This document shows positions 47,461 to 61,238 of a stretch of 64,000 nt of DNA, piece by piece. Position 1 is the stretch's first letter, and each line of letters begins with the position of its first letter. A program made the position numbers and the translations under genes. The DNA comes from Tigriopus japonicus (Eukaryota; Arthropoda; Copepoda; Harpacticoida; Harpacticidae). The notes beneath the pieces were generated by a model. That model saw nothing but the letters and a program-made list of their open reading frames with translations, did not search any database and was not told the DNA's origin. The stretch lies in NCBI GenBank assembly GCA_010645155.1, contig CM021323.1, positions 2,755,488 through 2,819,487 of the forward strand, written 5' to 3'.

Positions 47461-50400
47461 CGATCAATCCGCTAACACTTGCACGTTTAAGATAGATTAC
47501 GAAATGTTTTTGTCTGACATGCGCAATGTGTAACTCATTAATTTGGCCGTGTGTGTTTGTTTGTTGACATCGAGTTGTTCACGATTTGACGAGAGATGGC
47601 GCTGACTATTCAACGGACAGAGCATGGGGATGACTGGCTTGAAGTAGAGCGATATCTACAGGCCGAAAAATGTTAAACTTGACGGAAAACGACCGACGTC
47701 AAACGATGATTTCTCAACCTTTTTCAAGACGAGGACCCAGGCCTGTCTGGACTTTAAGCTAAATTATAACGTACTCATTGGCTGAGACACATCGGTACAC
47801 CATGAAATTCCGTGAATCCAATCGTTCTCCATATCCACTCACTTTAAAGAGAGCCAAATCTACAACCTTAGCCGACCTTTTTATTTCAAAGGTATGTGCC
47901 CGGAATTTAGCCCCCTTGAAATAGCATTGTTTTTGGTTCGGCGTTCAGTAATGAAAGAAGGGAATGCATCTGGCCAAAAAGTGAGTCATCAACAAATCGT
48001 ACAAAAAAGTACACATGAACGTGAGTGAATACTCAACCATTCGTTTGAAGCCAATCAACCGGCTGGGATATTTCATACACGAAGTTTTGAGTTCTAGAAC
48101 TTATTGTTCCGCTGGATTTGAAGAAAATGAAATGGATATCAGGTATCAAAGGTTCATTTATGACACCATAGTAACACCTTTTTTTAAACTACTCAGCTTT
48201 GCTCCAATGTCAAAAAGCCGGGTGTCATAATCACCCGGAAAAACGAGTTCATATTTATTACAGACATCAACAGGCTTAAGATCACATCATGATCGGAAGG
48301 AAAGTAGATTTCTGTTTGATAAAGCAAGGCTTTAGGCCAAAAAATCAAAGTCCGAGTGTAGAATTTGGGGCCTTTGCTGGCCTTTACTGGCTAATCGTTT
48401 CGTGTCACTTTTTCCAGAGTCAGTGTTGTAAGTGTGCAAGCCACATTCTCGAATTTACTAAAAGTTGTTGCTAACCCCATGAGTTTATTTAAGGGCACAA
48501 AAACTGTCGCGTTAATCCTTTGGCAAATTAGCTGTTACAAATGGGTCTCGAAAATATGTTTCTTTTTCTCCGTTTCGGCCAAACACCTTGTTCTCACGAC
48601 CCTGTATTATAGTTGTTTGGAGCCTTTTCCACGCAACTACTGTAGTTTTGTGAACTTTATTTACTTTTGCTTATATTTTTCCCATCTCTGAATAGGAGTA
48701 TCGGAGTATCATTGATCTATTCGAGCCTTGAAAACATGCTTTTTTGGGCTCCAAGGTCTTTATCAGATCCTGAAGCCAAAGCTCGCTGACCTTGAAGGCC
48801 AATGCTCACTTCCTTCGTTAGGTAACCGTCAACCCCTAAAAACTGGGAACCCGGGAAATCATTCTTAGTTTGCTCTGTCGCGATCCACGCAGGTTTTCTT
48901 CCCCCAGTACTTTCTGTACTTTTGCTCGTGACTTTTCAAGTAACGACGATACGTAAGTGCTCAAGGAGGACCAAGTGGATGGATGGCTTTCTCTTTGTGC
49001 TTTTGCCCACTTTCCCAGCCTCGTTCGAGGTCGGTCAAGTTTCTCAAATCCCTAAGGTATTCAGGGTTTGTTTGTATGAAAGAAATGCCCAATTTTGCAA
49101 ATCTTCGATCTTGGCATGCCTCCTCAGAGGACAGAGCTAGTAAGTAAGCTAGGTCGAAATTGATCGCAACGCCTTTGAGATGGTGGGGTTGCTCGGAATT
49201 TTTTCAGCCCAACGACGGCGAGATCTGTTTCAACTTTTCAAACTCAAGTGCTAAAATGTGTCGACATCACTGGGACCGAATTCCTTCATTTGTCCGTGTC
49301 GACTGAAAACTTAATTTGAAGCAGTTTCACCAAGGGCTTTTTCTGTAGCATAAGCTGAGGATTCACGAACCTTTTGTTTCCTGCATGTGTGGTTTTAAAC
49401 CTTTCTTAGAAACCGCCCCCAAACCTGAAAATCGGAAGAAGTCTTGCTCTTCTGAACTACTAGAATCAAGCCCAATTCCCGATGGGTGGAATTAATCATG
49501 GTTCTGAACTAATCTTCAAGCAGTACCGCTAACCAAATAGGCAACACCTTGGTCAAAGACAACCAAAAAGGTTAGCTTCCATTGGAACTATTTCGATTTC
49601 GATCTCTTTCTTCTCGTGGCATTGCTATCCTACTGTACAAATAACAAAGACAATAATATACAGAACGAAACGAAAGCACAGATATGCCGCTCATATTTCA
49701 GCGATAAACTTTCAAAATTTCATTATCATGTCACCCCGAAAGAAAGAAGGAATGAAGAAATGCCGAACTTTTCGTTGGTCAAGAAATAGTTGAGAAAATT
49801 CTGCAGTGAAGGCGTTGATGCACGTCAAGGTTTCCCCAAACACCAGAACTTTCACCTCAAAGGATTGAGCCAGATTCATTTTCTAATGAGCGTGAATTTG
49901 TCCGATTGAAGTCTCGTTGTACCCTTGTTACACGACTTCAATGTTATCCAACAAGTCGGATGCAAAAAGGCCATGAGCGAAATGTACTTCATTGGCACGC
50001 AATCTCACGGTCGGTGGACACTCACTCTTGAGCTGTTGTTGTTGTTGTTGCTGTCGTGGGCGACCTCCAACAAGATCTGGCTGGGCCCCATGCCTCGGAA
50101 GGGCTGATCGAAAAAATCGAGGAAATTTGGCAACGGTAGCCAAACGAGTTAACCGACCGACAATGGCGCACTCGGGTTAATAATCTATCCACGACCTCGA
50201 CCCAAGACATCCAACTATCTATCTGCCTTGACCGTTACTGCATTCATGACACAAAAGTCCGTGTTCTACCAGAATGCACTTTCGACTCGATTGCCCGGGA
50301 ACATGCAACATCAATGCATTCCGACCAAAGTAATTGGGATTCGATATTGACCATAATGCTTTGACTCGCATGGCATGGAACTGATATCGCCCCCTACAAG

Positions 50401-51961
50401 ATGTGCTCCTTTGTGAGAATGCATTTCTGCGTTGAAATCGTGCCAAATGGAAACATAGATAACATAAGAGGTTTCAGAATCGAGACTCGTTTCCCGCATA
50501 ATAGAAGAAAAAACATCAACATAGTTCTCCTCAATCAGTTATCAAGTCGGATTTAGTTGCATTTTCGGTTACTTCTACGTATATGCGTATCTAGAATAAA
50601 ATACCTTGTATTCGTTCACAATTCAAGGTCTCTAGGACGACTAACAGGTTTGGTCAGATATGCGAACTTCGAAATCATGAAGATTGCGATGTTTTTCGTG
50701 GAAAAGCATCGCTGAATATGTAACCAAACAACTCTTCCGCCTCAACAAACTAACCCCTCTGAAGAGCCTACTACGTATGTCGAGACGGACCCTTGAAAAG
50801 AGCGGAAGACTTTCAGATGTGAAATGGTCGGTGATGTCACTCTTATGTTGCCAAAGTCGAAATTTCCCTCCACAGTCTCCCTCATCAATCAAGCGAGACA
50901 CAAGAGAGGAGTGAGTGAGCAATGAGCACACATCTGAACCGAGGGCTCCACGGTTGTACTCTTCAAAGACTTCACTGTATTCGCTCACTCACTCACACAC
51001 ACAGGCACATACCATGGCGGCTAGCTGGTAGCCAGCCAGAGACGCCCTCACGCACGAGGTTTCCCTGGACAGTGCTGCAGAGTCGAACGTACAGGTGTAC
51101 TCTAAAGGTAAGGTGTACCCATGTCTTGACGTGGTTGGCTGAAAAGTGTGTCACAGGAGTTTTTCAAGGATAAACTTTCACCAATTTTTTTCCAACCATT
51201 TCAAAGGAATGCACTCAACTCTCAGGAAATGAGAGTCAAGACGGTGGCATGAAGGGATGGCTGCTGCTGATGAGGATGAGGATCATCATCACGATGATGA
51301 TGCTCTCGCATCACCCAAAGATGCGGCGCCATTAGCTTTACAATCGATGGGCTTTTGGGCCTGGCGAGAACGGAACGCAAGGTCTTCATCAAAATAACTA
51401 TCACATTTGGCAAACGCAAGCGTGGATTTGAAAGCAAGCACATTTTTTTCCTGTGGGTAATAATACTTCCTTGTGTGTATTGTTGAAGAACCGTCACGCA
51501 AACTTTTCGTAAGCGTTTTGACACCTAAAGCCTAAAAACCTAGTCTTTGGGCTCAAAAAAAAGGTCCAGAATTTAATTACCCCAAATTGGTGACAATTCA
51601 AGTCCGCAAGACACAAGGGAGTTGATGAATCAAAGCCTCAAAACGTTTTTACGAGGTTAGGAGCGGCTTTCAGTTCCCAGTGACCTTGAAGGGCCACCGA
51701 AAAACATTGGTTGGCATGGAAACGGATTGGACGGCCCTAAGAAGCTAATTTCACCTTCATTCTGATATGACTGATAGATTATACTGCTTCTGAACCCGCT
51801 CCAGTACGACATAGAGTGCAATCAATTTGCAGATACAGGAAATGATACATAGAAAAGTGCACTTCCATCGTCGGACGTTCTCGAATCCGATTAGATTTTT
51901 TGAGTCTGGAGGCGCTTGGATTAGAACTAAATCTTAAATGTACAGTTTCAGGCAACACTTG
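47461..51961. other. Intergenic stretch, no gene supported
   Basis: The first few hundred bases (47461-47700) are likely the RPUSD4 promoter; they are GC-richer and lack a visible TATA box. The rest has only short overlapping frames. A small inverted repeat, TTATGACACC/GGTGTCATAA, lies at 48156-48165 and 48218-48227. A short GTT run lies near 50036-50050. Confidence 0.55.
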
Positions 51962-52164
51962 AAAGGCCGCATGTTAGCGCACCTAATTCAAAAGCGAGAG
52001 CACACCAAAATCAAGTCAGATTAGCCGGCCTCGAGCATATACTCGCGACAACTCCTGTGTTTGAAACGCAGCAGCTAGGGAGAGTATATACTTGACGAAT
52101 GCTAATTCGACTTGATTTTGATATACTCTCGCTTTTGAATTAAGTGCGTTAACATGCAGCCTTT
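51962..52164. repeat. Imperfect palindrome (about 85-bp arms), MITE-like
   Basis: The left arm 51962-52045 is the reverse complement of the right arm 52079-52164 with scattered mismatches and small indels. Both arms contain AAAGGC-GCATGTTA-CGCAC and TTCAAAAGCGAGAG. The 33-bp centre (52046-52078) carries CTGTGTTTGAAACGCAG. An element about 200 bp long that is almost all inverted repeat is typical of foldback MITEs. No target-site duplication was seen. Confidence 0.75.
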
Positions 52165-52914
52165 GGCCGAAACCTTGAACGACTGACCAATTACTCCTTG
52201 TATGAAGCATTTCTATCAAAAATTACTGGCCTGAGGCATCTTAAGATTAGTAGTGCATTTGTTTGTTTCAAGAAGCGCCCACGTAACTTTTAGAGAATGT
52301 TCCTTGAAGAAACCATCGTACCCTTTTCTGCTCTTTTCCTGGTTGGTCCACATTGACATTGAGATGAAAAAATCATCTAATCGTACATCCAGTGATGGTT
52401 GCATGGTCCATGCTTAAAACTAGTAGTAATGGCCTCCACTTATCTGTCAACGTGAAACATTTACCCGCCTAAATCGGAGGTCCATCAAGTGAGCAACGTT
52501 CCCTTTCCAAGAAGACATGTACACTATAGTCTCAATAGATCTGAGAGGATCTTCCAAAACTTGAGACCTCTTTGGGGTACCCCGATATTAAGCTATTTTA
52601 GCCAGCAAAATTTGTAGACACGTGAAGCGCAAAAAAGTGGTTTCACCATCACCATTGTCCGACTCAGGTTGGCAAGTACGTAATTGAATGCAGCATCTCT
52701 CGACTACACGATACGTACGTACATCAGGTTCGTCGTCGTTGTGGATTTGCCATTCCTGAAGAATTTCTGCTGTGCCCCAGATTCCACATCCATTGGCGGT
52801 CGTTGCGTGTTGCTAAGTGGCCTGAAATGGTCGTCGTTGTTACATTACGTACTTTCCCTCTCATTTCCAACCTCGAATCCCAGTTCTCTTCTGGCAGAGG
52901 AGGAGACCGACCGA

Positions 52915-52939
52915 ACAACCAACCAACCAACCAACCAAC
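52915..52939 (+). repeat. AACC tetranucleotide microsatellite
   Basis: About six tandem ACCA/AACC units. Confidence 0.9.
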
Positions 52940-53783
52940 TCGTCTGGAGCGGGTGAAAGTTTGATGAAGGAAATTGAGCTGAGAATGCACGCTCTGCTGT
53001 CAAGATTGACTCTTCACGCCAACGGTTCCTGTGCAAAGACTGAGAATGGCAAACGGCAGCATCACACGTGGTTTGATAATATTTCAAAAATATCTCCCAA
53101 TAAGGTCATCATGGGAGTAACATACGGACGGCACAATAAACAAAAACATCATTCCTTCTTTACTCCCTCCTAGGAAACGATTTGTGCAAGCAATGTCAAT
53201 TAAGGCCCCAAAGGAGAGTCGATGACAATTCATCAGGTGTTGAATACTTGTAGAGAAATGCAGAAACAACTAAACTCTAAAACAAAAAATGAAATTATAT
53301 ACAGGAGAAACAGAGAAGGCGCGTCTTACTTTAAACATTTTAATGTAGTCTAGATAAAGTGTTCCAAGCATAACTGATTTAGGCTGGCGAATAATAACAT
53401 ATTATTGCTAAAAAGTGCTCTAAGAATTTGAAGAAAAAAAATCTTTGTGGTGCATCTGACCTTTCAAGAATTTTGAAAATCGAAAGTGTTTATTGCCAAG
53501 GCTTCCATCTCTTCAATTACGATGACATTCCTCTTAGAAAAACAACAATCAAGATGTTGGTTCTAACAGATTTTTTGTTAATGATGAAGCGAAACTATTG
53601 ATATTGACATTTAAAGACCATTCTGCTCGAACAGAATTATACACACAAAGTTTACGTGGCATAAAAAGGTCTTAGTTTATATAATCTAAGAGGCAAAGTA
53701 AAACTAGTTTTTTGAGACTAGGGTCCTTGGACCAGACAGCGTATTTTTTTACTGCCAAGCCACAAGTTGTATTCCTGTAGCAC

Positions 53784-53825
53784 AATAGTTCTAAAACTTG
53801 GGGGCACGACCCCTGAGGAAACCCT
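53784..53825 (+). mobile_element. Possible hAT terminus, worn
   Basis: CAATAGTTCTAAAACTTG followed by GGGGCACGACCCCTGAGG resembles the start of Charlie-type hAT elements (CAGTGGTTCTCAAACTT, then a CACGACCCC word). A possible opposite end lies near 54051-54070 (CAAGCTTTGTGGGAGAAC). Match quality is low and no 8-bp duplication was found. Confidence 0.25.
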
Positions 53826-55013
53826 GGGATCGTCCATGGGGGCCCTGAAAGATTCCTGGAAAATATTTCAAATTTCCTTTTCTTGCTCGTTTTTACAACA
53901 AACAATATGATGGTTCAAAAACCCTTTCCTGACAAATGCAACATAAAAAATGATTGATACATATGGCAAACACTTCTGAAGCACCCCATCGAAAAAAGTC
54001 TTGAGACGAAAATGCCCCAAAGTAGTAAATATCGGCGGTGCCGCTGTTGAGTATTTCAAGCTTTGTGGGAGAACAAGCCACATGTCATCCTAAAACATTC
54101 CCTTCATAAAAGACTTATAATCAAAGCCAAAAAGTCTACGCATTAGATGTTCATATAATTTTTTTTTCAATATTGTTTGCGGCAAAAACTTTTGCTTAAA
54201 TTATGAAATTGTTACAAATGCAATTTTGCTTCTAACATTATTTTCAGAAATCAAAGCGTAAGGAAAGAGCCATCCAAGCAAAACCGAGGCAAAACCAACA
54301 AACAGATGGGGTGTTAGTAACAAAAGCTTGGACAGGCATTATGACCAATTAGTAATACTTTCAGTCGGAGATTATCAAAACTTGCGTTTATCTGTCTTTT
54401 TGAGAAGAAACTGTTAGTTGGAAACATACAATTTCTATTTAATCATTCAGATTTTTGCAATTTTGACGCCTCACCGAATTCGCACGTTTGCAAGGCTTGC
54501 TTACATTTTTATCCACACAGAGGATCAACAAATTTGAGTTTACATGCAAGATCAATGTTCCCTGGAACTGACTTACTTTCTTATTGCCAAATATGTAATA
54601 CAAATATGTTTACATTGGTGCAAGGAGGTCTTTAAAATTGATATTTTTTGAGTCAACACTTGACTTTTTAACCAAAAAATTGAAAATGTAATCGAAAAGA
54701 GCAAAAAAGATGAAAGAAGCAAAAAAAAAATTTCACACTTTGGACCATTTTCAATGTACTTTTTCAAAAAGTTGCCATTAGATTTCTGTTTTGCTTGATT
54801 TCCACACTATTGGATGCTCTTGAGGTCATTCCAGTTCAGAGGATTGTATCCAAATTACCTTATTATTAGAGGTACGGATATGGGCAAAAATATCTTTGAG
54901 AAATTGTAAGGAAAAGTAAGCTTCAAGTAACCAAAACCGCAACAGGATTTTGCTGACCATTTTTATTTTTGACCGAGTTATGCAATGTGCACCAACAATT
55001 CCACTACACTATT

Positions 55014-55277
55014 AACAACAATACTATTACTAAACAACAACACTATTACTAAAGAACAACACTATTACTAAAGAACAACACTATTACTAAAGAACAACAC
55101 TATTACTAAACAACAACACTATTACTAAACAACAACACTATTACTAAACAACAACACTATTACTAAACAAAAACACTATTACTAAACAACAACACTATTA
55201 CTAAACAACAACACTATTACTAAACAAAAACACTATTACTAAACAACAACACTATTACTAAACAACAACACTATTGA
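55014..55277 (+). repeat. 19-bp minisatellite, about 13-14 copies
   Basis: The unit ACTATTACTAAACAACAAC recurs every 19 bp from 55023 to about 55270 with only a few variants (AAAG for AAAC, ACAAAAAC for ACAACAAC). Copies are nearly identical, so the array is young or homogenised. The last unit runs into a GC-rich patch. Confidence 0.95.
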
Positions 55278-55455
55278 GCCAAAGACAACCAACATCTGTC
55301 CGATTGTTGAGGCTAGTCCACACGACACCCTCCACCTTTACGAGTGCGGGCAAGGCAATGGCTGTGAGGGCCGGGAGTGTCATTGCTTTGGTGGGACACG
55401 TCAAGTGCAGCCACCTTCCTGTGACAATGGAGGAGATGAGGACGACCTCGTTTAG
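55270..55455 (+). other. GC-rich, cysteine-rich coding-like patch
   Basis: Directly after the minisatellite the frame beginning ACT at 55270 stays open for 61 codons to TAG at 55453. It reads as a Cys/Gly/His-rich peptide (LYECGQGNGCEGRECHCFGG). Base composition is clearly more GC-rich than the flanks. Both other orientations are also open, which weakens the case. I know no family for it. It could be a gene-fragment exon carried by a repeat, or chance. Confidence 0.25.
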
Positions 55456-57283
55456 CAACAACAGCATTTTGCTGACCATTGAAGTCCAAAGGGCTTTTGA
55501 TACATTTTTGAAAAAGTCATCTTGTGATTCCAAAAATCAGACGACCAAAGACTTACACTTTAAAAAACATTTGGCCATCTCAGAAGTTTTGCTCAAGTTT
55601 CTAAAAACTAAAAAAGAACCTTAAACATAAAAATTACATCATGTAAATATTTTGCCATAAAGGATTGTTTCACAACAGAAATGCTTCAACAATAGATAAA
55701 ATTCAAGAAATGTTCGACTATATTTGCAAATTTTATGTTCCCCTTGATAAAAAATGTATATTTGTGTTGTTAAATTACCCAACACAACTATTTACTTTGT
55801 GATATTTCAATAAACTTAGATGTACCAAATTCTAATTTTGTGGTAGAATATAAAACTGCAGTACATGTAAATCTACCTCATAAAGAACAAATACTCTTGA
55901 GAGCCTCTCACCAAACGTACATTGCAAGCAATAAAGTTATGTTTTCAGGCGGTTATGAAATCACACAGTGACCGATGTCTATTTTGGGAGGACTGGCCTT
56001 GTTAAATTATTCATGCCTCTTTACATTCGTCCACCCTGCGTTGAATATGCACGCCCCAGCTAACAGTCCTATGTTGTGAAAAGCCTGGCAGATTAAGGGT
56101 GTTAAAAATTCTCATTATTTTAGCCGCTCAGTCCCCAATGCCACGTGCTTGTTGACAACCGGATGAGGATCAATAACAATGACCTCGTCGTTGGCTCATT
56201 AACATCTTGCATGCAAGAAAGCCTCCCCCCTCTTTACTTTGGCATTGGCTTGTTTTTCGACCAGGACGAGTTCTCCACTTTGGAATGGGACGTTGATCTC
56301 TACTAGTAAATAGGGCCAAAAACGACCTAGAGACAAAAGGTTGTCGAGGTTGATGCTCTCTTTCTCTCTCAATCCAGGGGCGAGTATGGAAAGTAGAGAC
56401 ACGCCATGGCCATGAGGGGACGACGAGGGGAGTACTAACAAGGAAAAAGAGCTCTTCGTTTCCAATAACAACATTTATTCTCCTTAAGGCATGTTCCACG
56501 GAAGCAGCTTTAAGAAGCCAATAAAAGCTTCTACTCGAAACTGAGGTTCCATGGCGGATTGAGTCATGAAGATCCTAATTGTTATGGTATTATCAGAGGC
56601 ATCCATCATTTTTTAGGGGGGGATGAGTTCAAAAAGATCGGTATTGGAACCCCTCTTTGAAAAGTGCCATGTGTCTCCTGAGAATCATCATCTCAAGGGG
56701 AGAGAGGTTGATGACTTAGGTCGATGCCCTGATCTTCCGGTCATGGAAGATAGGAGCTGGCTCAGGTGTACATAGAATGTGGACAACGTGCAGTAACAAT
56801 CGCTTAAACAGATAGTAACTTGGGAAGTGGTGTCTGTTGGCAGGTCCGTTGTGACCAAAGAAGACACAAAAGAAGGGAGATGAGACAGCAAGCAACTAAG
56901 TGAGCTCAATGTAAGCAAGCCAAAGGAAAGAGCGAAGGAAGGAAGGAGGGAAGACACCACGGTTGGAACCTAAGAATGCGAAAAATGTATTTTGTTTTTC
57001 CCATGGGATTGTCAATAATTTATTTTCAAATGGCACTAAAGAGAGTTTCTTCTAAACAACCAAGGAAACAATTCATGAATTTAACGAGCTGATCCCATTT
57101 ATGTAGTGTTTCACTATTGCTTCATGTGTTTGTGTGTTGAATGCCTGATTTTATCCTTGGTTCTTAGATTTGAACCACTTGAACACGAATCTGTAGGCTT
57201 GTTAATATTAAACTGAAGCTTACTGCCCTACTACTCAGCTAAGCTTATCTGAAATCGTTGCTCACTACTCCCTGACACAAAAG

Positions 57284-58168
57284 TTGTGTCGTAATCATAC
57301 TTTGAGCCTAAAAATTACTGCAATGCAGGATCATTTTCGCACAATCAAAATACTCGTGTGCCCCCATAAGTTTCTAAAATATTTTTGGATTAGACAATTC
57401 GTTGACAATATTGAAGAGATAATTGAAGAGCTTGAAAGTCACGAATCAGTGCATGTAATCTATTTTGACTTTGCCAAGGCCTTTGATAAGGTGGACTTTT
57501 GCTCAATCAATTCAAAGAGTTTTGGATCTAGGGTAAGGTCCTGAATTAGATTGATAGTTTCATGAGCGAAAGGCAGCAAATAGTTAAAGTTGAAGGATCA
57601 TTTAGTGGCATGTATGATGTCAAGTCAGGTGCTCCACAAGGTTCATTTTTAGGTCCACTCCTGTTCATTCTCTGTATTGCTCCTCTCCAGAAGTGTACTA
57701 CAAAAGCCAGTATTTCATCATATCCTGATGACACAAAATTATTTAGTGGAAGGAATGGTCAGGACTTAAAATGTTTAGTTGATGACTTGGAGAAAAGTCT
57801 ACTCTTGGGTTGCAAAGAGTAACATGCCTTTAAACGGGATGAAATTCCGCAGAATGACGCATGGGGCGTTAAAATTTAATGAACCCTTTAAAGACAATGG
57901 AGGATCTGATATTGAGCTGGCATCATCTTTGAAGGATTTGGGCGTTTCCGTTGGAAAAAAAGTAAAGGGCAGAAATCAAATGTTACTAGGTCTAGGAGAA
58001 AGGGGAGTGGTTTGGGAGCACCTCCAACCAAAAATGCCTGATATGCGTATAAGTGTCCTCCATGACTCAAGAGCTCGTAGAATCTTGACCGGCCATCAAC
58101 ATTTTAGGCAAAGGAAAGACATCTTAAAACTGCGGATAAACATTGAGTCGTCAACACTTTCCAATTAG
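57284..58168 (+). pseudogene. Dead non-LTR (LINE) reverse transcriptase fragment
   Basis: Reading jumps through frames 2, 1 and 2. RT motif A is seen as HVIYFDFAKAFDKVD (frame 2, about 57452-57496). Motif B is SGAPQGSFLGPLLFILCI (frame 1, about 57625-57680). Motif C is SSYPDDTKLF, with Pro in place of the Ala of YADD (57721-57732). The thumb-like MPLNGMKFRRMTHG follows in frame 2. A TAG at 57547-57549 falls where the family has Trp (xWIxxFLxxRxQ). There are two frameshifts, one stop and a damaged active site, and no endonuclease or tail, so it is inactive and truncated at both ends. The style is CR1/Jockey-like, but the clade cannot be fixed. Confidence 0.85.
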
Positions 58169-61100
58169 GTCGACATCATTCTTACAAGGAAAGAGCGACT
58201 ACTTGGGCATATTTTGGATGTTGAGCCTGTCCAAGTTATTCCTTCATATTGAACATATTTGGGTTCAAAATTACGACAAAACTTGCATGTCAGGGTGCAG
58301 CTGGTTCAATGCCACCTTTGCACACTTTGGATTGTTCAAGTGTGAAAAGCTCAAATGCATCTCTTTTGTAAGTTTGAAGTTTCAAATGTGTTGTCAAAAC
58401 CGATTATATTGTGATTTTAGCTTATCTGTAAATGTTTAAATTTAAAGCACATTTTATAATCTAATATTTTAGGACCCATTGAAGCATACATAATTTGGCT
58501 ATTATGAAGGGATTTTAATCTCAATGGAAATTGCTAATATAACCACGAATTTGCTTTGGCTTTATGAAGTAGGCTTTGCAACTGAATCTAACCGTATTGT
58601 GTCCATAGATGCGGCATTTCCACCGGTCGCGATCCTAAACCAAAATTACCTTCCATTAAGAACATGAAATGTCGCTTGATTAAGGGATCTTTTGTATTCG
58701 GTTTGAAGAAGATCATGCAAATAAAGCGTGTCAAATATCATACTCTCATCGTGAACTAGCTATAGTTCTGCTCTACAATTTGATGTGAGAATGGAAGATG
58801 TTTAAATGTTTAGTGATTCAACAAAATCTCGTCCACCTCCTCTGGGATGTTTATTTTTAAATGTGAAACAAATAGCGACGAAACCTTTACGTAGGATATC
58901 AAAAGAGCAAAGTTGACGTGGAATTCTCTCAGAAGTTTGCAGATTTCAATTTGGCTTATTTAACTCTTAACATGCCTATGATTTAGCATCTGAACTATTT
59001 GAATTGCAATTATACCCTCCTTTATTACTGCAATTCGAAGGTTCCCAAGATAGGTTCATTAAAAGTGACAATTGGCCTCTCCAATTTATATTGGCTCTCC
59101 AATTTTGATGCCCTCGATTTGAATGAACCAACTCGGGAATGAATACTAGGTCAGTAGGTTCCTCATCTAGGGAATGATTGGTCAAAGAATCCGCCCCAGA
59201 AACAAGCAGATAGCCACCCATAGCACGCACACACACACACACAGTTGGACAATTTCTTTCTCAACCATCATCATTACTTGTCATGGGAAAAGCCTTAAAA
59301 GTGTTGTGAAGATCCCTTGCATTGATAAGAGTCCATCCCCACGTCGGATGATGGACCTCTCTAAGCCCAAAGATTTGCTTCACTTTAACGGCAACTTTTA
59401 CTGCGTGCATCTCATCGCTGGTTCACAACGCCAAGCAGTCCGCAAGAAGTCCGTCCGTCTCCAGTCATTTAAGGTCTGGGAATTATTGGCAGGCTGACCA
59501 AAAACGACTTCACGCCTCGTTGACAAAAGAATGCCAGATGTCAAGATGGAGAGAATGCCGAACTTCGTGAAGATCTTGATGATGACGACGTTGACAACAA
59601 TGCTCTTGATGGAGACAAAGGCAGAGCATCTTCAACATCATCATCATTAATAGCATTGTCATTACTTCTGTTTCCATTGCTACCATCGCGGTCACTCCCA
59701 CAAGAAAGCTAGTTGCCAGTTAGCTCAACAGCACCAAAACCTATGCACGTGAATGCTGTTGCAAAGCCGAGCTTCATGCAACATGGCGCTTCTCATCATC
59801 CTGTCAATAGTCCTTGAGACGATATCAACTAACCCAAGCTCATCCTCCTATTGGGTTTTGGAACAATGGATGAAAGGTTCCGAGTTCAACGCTCTCAAAA
59901 TCCATGGGACATTTTCCGTATTTTTCAGTCATCCCCCACCCTGTCAGTCATTGAACCAGCCAACAAACACCCTCGTCCCATGGTCGTAAGCTAGCTTTTC
60001 CTCTCCTCCTTGAACGTTCATTTGTTCGTTCGTACATAGTGCGCGTGAATATACATGTATGCATGGTGCCACTCTGGGGCTTTCTTTCTTTTACCCTGGA
60101 GCCTGTAACAAATAACATTCCCCCCAGAACTTCCATGTGGACATATCTCCGCCATCCCTCCAATAGGCGCATAATTGCTGTAAAGCCAAAAAGGCAGCTG
60201 CGAATTGCGGTGTAATGGTGATAGCCTCCTTCTTTTTCTTCCTCTTCGTCCGTCTTCTCGTCCGTCTCCCTCTGTTCCAGCTTCCAAGTCCTGTCAATGA
60301 ACTTTCGAAGGACATGCACATACAGTGCCAATGAACTTGGATCGAATCAGCAATGGCACCATTCTTTACTAAATTCAACATTTCAGGCTTGTTCCTCTTT
60401 TCTCCACGAGAATTCTTTTTCGAATAGTTTAATCTCCCCTATACTTAGTGCCTAGTACTTAAAGCACGATTGGTGTGGGTCGAATTGCGGTATTTGGGCT
60501 ATTTATTGTTTTGGGCTTTTTGCTGTTATTGTTGCCACGTATCAACAACTTTGCCACGACAGCAAAGAAGAACACGAAGAAAAAAGAAGGAGGAGGAGAG
60601 GAACTGAGTGGCAATGCCGCCAAAACTTTTTAATGCCCGACAAATCCACCTTTTGTCACGCGCTTCGATCTCCCTCGAACCCCCCTCATCCCACCCATCA
60701 TTGTCAACAGTCGGACATTGAACCGTGTTTTTTACCTAGTCAAATTTGTCTGCGGATTACGTGGACTCATGACCATCGTGATCAACAACATCCTCCGCCA
60801 CCACCGCCAACTCCAATGCTAAATCGAACCCCATAGTTACTACTAGCTTGATTCTGGAGGGCAAGAAGTACCTTATAAATTCACATTTTGGTCGGAAAAT
60901 CCGACAAACCACATGTTACTCAGATCTGGCTTTGATGATGTTGGTTGTTTTCTGAAACATTCATTCAAGGCATGATTTTGTTATTAACGTAATCGCCTTG
61001 AATTTGTGTCCGATTCACGGGGAAGTTGACACGTGACACTTTTGAACCAAGCTTAAAACACTCACTCACTGTTGGTGTTTAAGCCGGTCTCTAATAGTCT

Positions 61101-61211
61101 TATTTATTTGTTTTCAATCCAGAACAGCTTGTGCTCGATAACGAGGACAAGTTACCTTGAACCCAAATGAAACGCATGGGGCAATGAACGTCGACGATGA
61201 CAACGACAATG

Positions 61212-61238
61212 ACAACAACAACAACAACAACAACAACA
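61212..61238 (+). repeat. AAC trinucleotide microsatellite
   Basis: Nine uninterrupted AAC units within a GACAATGACAAC-type flank. Confidence 0.9.

Larger units (their letters stand above)
52165..55013. other. Intergenic stretch, no gene supported
   Basis: AT-rich with short random frames. It holds an AACC-type microsatellite at 52915-52939 and a weak hAT-like terminus at 53784-53825. Confidence 0.55.

Noticed and set aside
55014..55277. CRISPR-like regular array
   Set aside because: Repeat units are contiguous with no unique spacers and the context is animal DNA; it is a minisatellite.
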